Assembly (NCBI GenBank): GCA_050084985.1
Contig: JBITNC010000002.1
Location: 39,184,001-39,248,000, forward strand
Source of the DNA: Nageia nagi
Lineage: Eukaryota > Pinophyta
Direction of reading: 5' to 3'
DNA length: 64,000 nt
Under the pieces are notes generated by a model. The model was not told the DNA's origin. It ran no database searches and saw nothing but the letters and a program-made list of their open reading frames with translations. Each line of letters starts with the position of its first letter. Position 1 is the first letter of the stretch. Shown one piece after another: positions 56,941 through 64,000 of the stretch. The translations under genes were made by a program, and so were the position numbers.

Positions 56941-57312
56941 CTCAAGCAATCTAAGAAGGATAAGAAACTATCTCCCAAGTACTATGGGCCTTATAAGGTG
57001 TTGTAAAATATTGGTAGTATGGCATACAAATTAGAGCTTCTAGCTTCTTTACGAGTACACCCAATTTTTCATGTTTCATGCTTAAAGAAGGTTATTGGTG
57101 AAAAGATCCTAGTTCAAACTACACTTCCAAAACTTGACAAAGAAGGGAAAATTATATTAGATCTAGAAGTAATCACTAAATCAAGAATCTGTAAGCTAAG
57201 AAATTGATCAATTTTAGAGTATCTCATTAAGTGGAAGAACCTACCTACTGAAGATTCCACATGGGAAGATGAGAATTTTCTACAGAAGCATCCAAAACTA
57301 CTCAAACATTAA
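56941..57312 (+). pseudogene. Integrase C-terminus and chromodomain
   Basis: KYYGPYKVL near 56980-57003 is the GPY/F module. The open piece 57019-57207 gives HPIFHVSCLKKVIG, then after a stop at 57205-57207 the same frame reads EYLIKWKNLP and DSTWEDENFL, a chromodomain core with its Trp residues kept. The frame ends in TAA at 57310-57312, about 30 bp before the 3' LTR. The chromodomain would target insertion to heterochromatin. Confidence 0.9.
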
Positions 57313-57328
57313 GGACAACATTTTTTTG

Positions 57329-57339
57329 AAGGAGAGAAT
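57329..57339 (+). promoter_or_regulatory. Polypurine tract of the short-LTR chromovirus
   Basis: GAAGGAGAGAA, followed by TATTT and then the 3' LTR start at 57344. The purine run is separated from the LTR by a few bases, so its activity is uncertain. Confidence 0.55.
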
Positions 57340-57343
57340 ATTT

Positions 57344-57633
57344 TGTTAGGTCCCTATACATTATTATTGTTATGTCAACTATGGTTATTGTTATTCCCTT
57401 ACATTATTATTATTATGCCAGCTAGTGTCCTTTCATTGTAGTGGCAACCCTTGGACTCCTATATATACTAAGGAGGTATTATCATTTGTATTGTCTATTG
57501 TTGTGTATTGGATGTTATGAAAAGGAGTTTGCCCCCTCAAAGTGGCTTATTATTACAGATTTTATCTCTTATTCAAGGTGTTGAGCTCTTTCTCTCATGA
57601 TTTTATGCTATTTTGGGAACTTTGTTCATAACA
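57344..57633 (+). mobile_element. 3' LTR of the short-LTR chromovirus
   Basis: 290 bp, TGTTAGGTCCC...TTCATAACA, the same length as the 5' LTR. A TATA-like stretch is at 57459-57468. Confidence 0.93.
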
Positions 57634-60480
57634 TTTTGTATCTAGTTATATTCACTTAATTTATTCAAGGAGGTATATAACTCAATGTCAAATTATAATT
57701 CCAACTATTTGATCATTATTATTATATGTACTTTTATGATTTTTCCTCCCATAATTGTTGCTGCAAGATCATTGCTAAGGTTTGAAGAAAATTTTGGAGG
57801 ATTTAAGGTTTTCACCACAAATCTCCATCAAGATCATCAAAGCTTGAATTTACATCTTTGAGGTGAAATATCCATGTAATTTATATGGTTTAATTATTGA
57901 ATTATTGTAGGAATTGCATTTATTCAAGGTTTGTATAAGGTTTGAATGCTAAATAATCATGGAGAAGCTTGGAAATATCTACCTCTTGTATCCACCACAA
58001 ATTGTGTCCATGTAGTATGATTTTTAGGATAAAATAATGATATCTTGCATTTCCATATTTAGAATTATCATTTGAATCCATACTAGGTTAAATATACATT
58101 GTGAATACTTATTGGATCTTGTGGGTATCCTTTAATCTCATTTATTCAAGGATATTTAAGGATTTTTGTATTTAAAGAATATTAAGGTTTTCAAAGTTTA
58201 AAGCCTTAGATATTGTATTTTATCATTAAAACATATAAATATTGCTTTTATATTTTGAATCCACCATCAAATTTATCATAGGAACACATATACTAAAGCA
58301 TTCCACAATAGGCATACAAAATTCATTTTTGACAATGAATTGAGTGCTTGGGGGCTCACATGCTATTTGAAGTGAGGAGACTCACTTCATGCTCTCTTAG
58401 GTGCCTTAAAGGGCCTAGGTTTGTAGGCCCCCCTTCATATTTAGATGCATTTAGGGTTTATTTACATTCTTGAAAAGTTTGAGTTTAATATTTCAAGATT
58501 TGAACCTACCTTTATCAAAATTTATAGCTAATACTTATTAAGTAAAACAAAGTTGTGTAATTTGAAGTTTGTGAATATATTTGACTTGTTTATGCTAGTT
58601 GAGATACATATAGCATGAATTTTAACCTATACATTAAATTTTGAACTAGACATGAAAGAGGTACACCCTTTGAATTTAATATTTTCCTCACCTTCATTCA
58701 ATTTGCAAGTTTTTCTCATTTTTGGTGTATTCTTGATTTTCACCCACCTAAATGGGAAAAAAAGAAAATCCTATCCTATTTATAACTAGAGTTGAGTGAG
58801 ATTTTGATAATAAATCCTAAGGGTAGGGGTAGACTAAATCTAAGATTTTGGAGTTCAAATCTACCATTTTTTCCTATATGCAGACCCAACTACATCTAGT
58901 AATATACATATTACATCTTTGGGTAAAGGAAAGAAGTTATAGGAAGTTACAAGAGGATACCAAGCCAATTTTAGAGCAAAAAAATATTGTAAGCTAGATG
59001 TGATACATACCATACTAGATGCATTTGCATCCTATACTAGTGGCATGATATTTCAAAGAGCCAAAGCTAGATGCACTACATCTAGGTCTAGATGCATTGC
59101 ATCTAGCCACTAGACCTCTAGATGAACTACATCCTAGAAAAGGCTCATTTTCAACCTTAAAAGGTAGCCTAGACATATTGTATCTCTAAATAGAGGATTT
59201 TTTCAATTAGAAAAAGCTAGATGAGATGCAGTCCTTACTACATCTAGGAATAGAGGCCTATTTTTCTTAGAGCTAATTCATTTAATATGTAGTTCCAACT
59301 GTATCTAGGACCAATAAGCTAGAATTTTCAACTTTTTAGTTAAAAATTTGTAATATAAAGTGGTTTTTTGGATTATAACAACCAAACATAATGGTGTAAT
59401 ACTATAGGGGATGTTTGTACACCCATAATAGGGTGTGTATCAATTATTTTTCCTATTTCGGTTAGTTGCCTTGGTGAATGGCTCTAGTTTTGTTTAAATA
59501 TCCCTCATTTTGGGAGGGACTTGTAACCTCTTGGATTTACACCTAGAGTAGGTGCGAATGTTCTTATATAGGTAAGCATTTGGATTCCTTTTTATACCTT
59601 ATTCTTACCATTTCATTACTTGGTGCAACCTAGGCTTCCCTTGTTTTGAGTTGCATATTAGTGAAATTGCATTCATTCTTGGGTACATTGTTGCATACAA
59701 ACAAAAAAGCTACTTTGGATTTAAAATCTATATCTTGAATTAGGGTTTTTCTTATTATTGGGAGCTTATTTATTCTTTTTTGGGTGAATCAAAAATCATC
59801 TTTCCACTTCAATTTCATTTGAAAAAGCAAAAAATTATCGAAAAAGAACATACCTTGGGAGGCATTCCAAAGCATATTTGATGGAGTTGTGTGCACCTTA
59901 GACTAATTTTCATTTCATATTTTTTTTCTTGTACTAAAGTTTGTTACATTCCTAAGGAGTTGCTAGTCCATGTGGAATTAGTTACCATGGCCTAAACCAT
60001 ACTCAAATTTGAAAATTGAAGTGGGAGACCCCTCTATTTGATAATTTTTCCTATGGAGGGTACCAAAGAACCCTTGAAAAACATTCCACAACCCTAGATA
60101 TTGATCCTTACCTTGCTAAACACTTGATTAGAATTATTTTGTCTAAGTAAAATTAAATATGGTTGTGTTAGAATTTACATTTGCATTAAAATCAATTAAA
60201 ACTAAAAAGATAAGTGTCTAATTTCACAAAGAAAAAATTAGAGAAAATAAATGAAAATTGCTATCTTGAATCATTACTATCTTTATATAATGCTTACATA
60301 TCATCATAAGTGATTATTTTAAACTTACACTAAACTAAACAAAAATAAATATTTTTGAGAAAACCATAAGATCTTTGTTTGGTGTTTGTTTCATTCATGT
60401 TTTGCACTTGTATTTCCATTGTACTCATAATTGTAAAAGTTCTACTTTGTAGTTTTGTTGTAATGGATCTGGATCTATCT
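57634..60480 (+). other. Unassigned, probably LTR and leader of the Tat-like element to the right
   Basis: No coding region. About 58880-59300 repeats CTAGATG and CATCTAG many times, including two palindromes at 59067-59106. A TATA-like CTTATATAGG lies near 59564 on the plus strand. These features and the gag that follows suggest U3, promoter and leader of the plus-strand Tat-like element, but I could not define LTR ends or a PBS. Confidence 0.4.
59067..59106. repeat. Paired CTAGATG/CATCTAG palindromes
   Basis: 59067-59085 reads CTAGATGCACTACATCTAG and 59088-59106 reads CTAGATGCATTGCATCTAG. The second has perfect 9-bp arms around one central base. They are two bases apart, within a wider cluster of half-sites (about 58985-59260). 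Confidence 0.85.
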
Positions 60481-60484
60481 AAAG

Positions 60485-62081
60485 TTGCAGTTTGGTATAT
60501 GGATTCCACCATTGTGGGAATGGTGTACACAAGGGCTTCAAAAAAAAAATAAAGAGGAAAGTAAGGTAAAATATGAGCCTAAAAATAGTATTGATGATCA
60601 ATCCATTGGGTTTAACAATGCACTACAAACTTTTCAATATCTTAAACCCAAACAATTGGCTAAAGTAATGGAGGAAGTTCATAACACAAGTGGTATCTTA
60701 TGACAAGCATCTCCACAACCATATGGAATGCCAAGAGATGTTTTGTTTTGTTCCAATAAGTACAATATTACCATGTTGGGTGGGGGTTTCCCACCATCTT
60801 CTATTGGTACATGTTTATCCCCTCATAAACTCAATGAAAAAGATCCTAATAAAACAAATTGGTACCAAGAGATGATGGATAATATGCACAAGAATATCCC
60901 TCAACCAATCATCTCACCAAGTGATCCTAATCCACCCAAAACCCTCATTACATAAATTCTTTGCTAAGGTTGGTTTCCACCTCAAGATTATAAACTACCT
61001 ACCAACTAATATACCACACCTAAAATACCTCAAACATCCAAAAGAACCTTCAATTGTAGAGGACCTACAACCAGATATTGATTTGCTTAATTTTCAAAAG
61101 AACATCAAAGAATAACAAGAAATATTTAACATAGGTTATCCCAAGAAAAGATCATCATCCACAACCTCAACCTCAACCCCAAATAATATTGAATAACAAT
61201 AATATTTTCAAAATATAATACCCAACTTTCAAAATGTTGTTCAACATAATGCACCTCCTCCATATCAAAGGGCAATTAAATCCAACCAAGCTAGTTCTCC
61301 TCAAAACATTGCCTTCCAAAATTCACCTAATATCCAAAACACTAGTGCTAATAATTTTCAAATCCCACAAAAATAATTATCTTGGAGCATTAATCCATTA
61401 TGCAAAACCCTCCATATTGATAAATCCAACCAAGATAATCGTGATTATTAGGATGACCTTGGTCAATCTTTTGTGTAAAACTAACCAAATACCCAAAGTG
61501 GATCAAACCAAGGTATGAATCACTTTCAAACTCCTCCACTCCATAATACCTAAGGTGGAATAAATTAAGGTATAGATAATTTACAAAATATTCCATTCCA
61601 AAATAACTCCAAATATAACATGCAAAACCTTCATGGAACTCAAAACTCCAATCAAAATACCAACCAACATAATACCCAACTAGGTTCCTCAAATCCATCC
61701 ATGAAGGAGATGCAACAATTGATTGGGAATGTGCAAAGTATTATGTACCAAAAATAGGTGACTGATTTACATACAAGTCAAAATCAAAATATTTCACATG
61801 GTACACAATAAGAACAAGGTTATGGTATGCAATAGAATAGTGGTCAACACATGCAACAAAGTTATATTCCTAATACTCAAATGCAACCCCAAGATCAACA
61901 ACAAGTTTATAACTAAAATCTTGGGCACAATACATAAGGATCATCATTGGATCAACAAGGTACATTATATAACCCCAATGCACATGCTTTAGAGAGGAAA
62001 ATGAGTTTGTTAAATCAGCCAAATTAGTTTTATGGTGGATCAAATCCACCCCATGGTGGACCATGTTTTGGAGTACCTAAT
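60485..62081 (+). pseudogene. N-terminal, Asn/Gln/Pro-rich part of Tat-like gag, decayed
   Basis: Open pieces (60485-60703, 60728-60955) and the broken text up to 62081 are rich in Asn, Gln, Pro and His, with many CAA, CAT, AAC and CCA codons. Stops are very common, as expected where CAA and CAG have turned into TAA and TAG. I see no catalytic domain. The position directly before the gag core suggests the low-complexity N-terminal arm of the same gag. An alternative is untranslated leader in part. Confidence 0.5.
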
Positions 62082-63300
62082 GTGAATGAGGAAAGTCAAA
62101 TTATGAGAAGGTTAAAAGAGTTGGCAAATAAAGCATACAATCTAAGATTTTCTAAAGTGAGCTATGGGGATATTTATAATGAGACTATAAACCCTTGTAT
62201 TCCCATGAGCACTTACTCCAACAAGTTTGAGATGCACAAAATAGACAAGTTCAAAAGTAAGGAGGATCCAAAAAAGCATTTGAGGCATTTCAAAAATGTT
62301 TGTTATTTGATTACGAATGATAATACTCTACTATCGAGAAATTTTTCTATGTTACTTTGGATACAAGCTATGAATTGGTACAACTTACTTTCACAACCTA
62401 GCTTGTATTCATTTGAGCAACTTGCTAACCTCTTTCTTGAATATTTCTCTATCAATATTAAGAAGAGGGCTTCCATTATATATTTGATGAAGTTGGTTCA
62501 ATTTGATCAAGAATCCATTTCTAAGTATGTTGCTAGGTGGTATTATTTATTACAAATATGAACTTGTCTTTGCCTCAAGAGGAACTGATGAGACTTTTTA
62601 GCAAAACTTACATTGCATTAGGAAAATCTTTACATATCTACAAATATAACAACATAGGACCTTTGAGGAAGTAATTTTCCAAGCAAATGTTATTAAGGAA
62701 GTAATGATTCATAATGGTGAGATTAATGTGGTAAAAAAGGAAAATGGTAACCATAGTTATGGATCTAACAAGAGTGGTTATATGAATGGCAGCATGCCCC
62801 AAGTTAACCAATTAATGCTCCAAGCACCACCACCACCTCTAGTGTAGAATGTTCAGCAGGCTAACCAAATGAATGCACCAAGTTAGCATTATAGTCAAAA
62901 TCATGCATAGGGAAGGAATAAAAATCAGACACAAGGATATTCCTCTAGACCACAAAGGAATTTTGAGCTGTTGAGTGAACCTTTATCCAATATATTCATA
63001 AAATGCAATTATGCTAAACTATTGATATTATCAAAAGTGTGGTGGGATCCTTCTCAGGCCACCAAAAAATTATATAAATATGGTGAGTTTTATTATTTCC
63101 ATAGGGTACAAGACCATAGTACCTACCATTGCATCTATTTATACAAGATCATTCAAAGCTTCATAGATTCAAGGAAGTTAGTGCTTAATGGTACCTATTT
63201 GGATCCTAATCCCAATTTACTAGTAGATCAAAAAATTTTCCCTCAACAGGGTATGAACCAAGTTGGTACCACCAAGAATTACAATTAGAATGTACCTTAT
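62082..63300 (+). pseudogene. Gag core and zinc region of a Tat-like element, decayed
   Basis: The open piece 62082-62561 (159 codons) carries the retrotransposon gag domain: KIDKFKSKEDPKKHLRHF, AMNWYNLLSQPSLYSFEQLA, and FDQESISKYVARWYYLL. A phase change follows near 62560. The later piece 62971-63288 includes YYFHRVQDHSTYHC, the CxFHxxxGHxTxxC-like knuckle of Tat Gag proteins with the first Cys as Tyr, and then a hydrophilic tail. Function was RNA packaging. It is dead through stops and shifts. Confidence 0.8.
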
Positions 63301-63719
63301 GACTATGGAATACAACAACAATAGGTGAACAAGCATAAGCTCTAATGCACACTATAGGTATGGTTAATATTTCCACCAAGGATAATCATTATAGAGATAG
63401 AAAAAAGGGGTCAAAGATAAGCTTACAAGGAGATGTGAGTAGATATTAATATGCCTAATTATCTTCCTCCTCTAACATAATAAGAAGTTAAGGAGAATTC
63501 ACATAGAGATTTGGAATAGTAATTAAGACTTACCCTCATCAAATTATCTCTATGGGACTTTATCAAAACTTCCCATAAACATAGAGAGGCTTTGTAATAG
63601 ATTTTACAAACTATAGAGTTGGATGTCCCAACCGCTAATGCTTTCATAAACTTCATTGGGAGTATCCAAGTGAATGTAGAGCCATTCATTCCATTCTTTT
63701 AGCATGAGATCAAAAATGT
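63301..63719 (+). pseudogene. Linker between gag and protease, decayed
   Basis: No domain recognised. The minus-strand open frame at 63459-63689 has no supporting motif and is taken as a shadow of the linker. Confidence 0.35.
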
Positions 63720-64000
63720 TGTGATTCAAAAGTGTAAGAATCCTTGTTTGCATATTATTTCCCATGTTGATGGAAAATCCTTTAAGATGGTGCTTATAGA
63801 TGGTGCATCAACCATCAGTGTGGTTTATTCGTTAGCATTGGGCAAGCTTAACTTACCTTTATCTCATCTTAATGCCCCCACACTCATTTTATGAGCTTTC
63901 AACAATAAGTTATGTAACACATTAGGTAGTGTTATATTGCCTATCTTGGTAGGATCCACAACCATTCATGCATGTTTTTAGGTTATAAAGGGATAGAAAT
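63720..64000 (+). pseudogene. Start of Tat-like protease, cut by window end
   Basis: In the frame of AAT at 63739 the text reads HIISHVDGKSFKMVLIDGAS, the strand before and including a retropepsin active site in which D-G-A stands for D-(S/T/G)-G. TLGSVILPILVG, a later strand of the fold, follows near 63920-63955. Stops at about 63892 and 63979 show decay. RT, RNase H and integrase should continue right of the window. Confidence 0.72.

Larger units (their letters stand above)
51402..57633 (+). mobile_element. Short-LTR chromovirus (Reina/Galadriel-like), complete but inactive
   Basis: 6232 bp with two 290-bp LTRs (about 20 differences, about 93% alike), PBS, and gag-protease-RT-RNase H-integrase-chromodomain in a single phase. 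Flanks TTTGG (51397-51401) and TTTTG (57634-57638) are an imperfect target duplication. Short LTRs, compact size and a chromodomain suggest the Reina or Galadriel clades; the exact clade needs a tree. Confidence 0.9.

Noticed and set aside
57634-60480. Definite 5' LTR for the right-hand Tat-like element
   Set aside because: A TATA-like site and repeats are present, but I found no TG...CA ends, no second copy in the window and no clear primer binding site.
1-64000. CRISPR arrays, operons, phage or bacterial systems
   Set aside because: No regularly spaced short repeats with unique spacers, no bacterial gene organisation, and all recognisable coding traces are plant-type retroelements.

Overview
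The window is AT-rich plant nuclear DNA made almost entirely of nested LTR retrotransposons. I see no ordinary host gene, rRNA, tRNA or CRISPR array. The mix of elements points to a seed plant with a large, slowly purged genome: Tekay/Del-type and short-LTR chromoviruses with chromodomains, Athila- and Tat-type Ty3/gypsy elements, decayed copia and LINE pieces, and tRNA-derived SINE-like pieces. Old copies are eroded mostly by stop codons of the TAG/TAA/TGA kind expected from C-to-T and G-to-A change. A gymnosperm is my best guess, but this is inference only.

Layout, left to right. 1-3574: a reverse-strand, apparently non-coding LTR element (LTR 3095-3574) that cuts into a plus-strand Tekay-like chromovirus. 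3575-4850: that chromovirus's integrase and chromodomain, followed by its very long 3' LTR (4940-5813 plus 10411-13251). A 4.6-kb solo LTR of the same family (5814-10405, target duplication CTATG) interrupts this LTR. 13252-28869: a reverse-strand Athila-like element with gag, protease, RT, RNase H and integrase, a further decayed ORF after integrase, and one full LTR. Inside it, at 20678-25039, sits the youngest element: 4362 bp, twin 315-bp LTRs differing at 4 positions, perfect AGTAC duplication, PBS, PPT, and one intact 630-codon ORF that resembles no retroelement protein I recognise.

28870-35768: a G-rich patch, an inverted pair of 111-bp tandem-repeat arrays, and a LINE RNase H remnant. 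35769 to about 39900: a second copy of the non-coding LTR element seen at the left edge, now on the plus strand, carrying SINE-like insertions. 39960-40800: copia gag remnant. 41165-41865 and from 49127: an old reverse Tekay-like LTR split by a complete Tat-like element (41866-49126, 642-bp LTRs) that has lost its reverse transcriptase and carries 193-bp tandem repeats near its 3' LTR. 51402-57633: a complete but inactivated short-LTR chromovirus, gag to chromodomain in one frame broken only by stops. From about 58900 to the end: the presumed leader, gag and start of protease of a plus-strand Tat-like element.

The genes do not form a host pathway. Each set is a retrotransposon's replication kit, mostly dead. 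The one item that looks both intact and unfamiliar is the ORF-bearing non-autonomous element at 20678-25039. It would need enzymes supplied by another element to move, and its product has no function I can assign.
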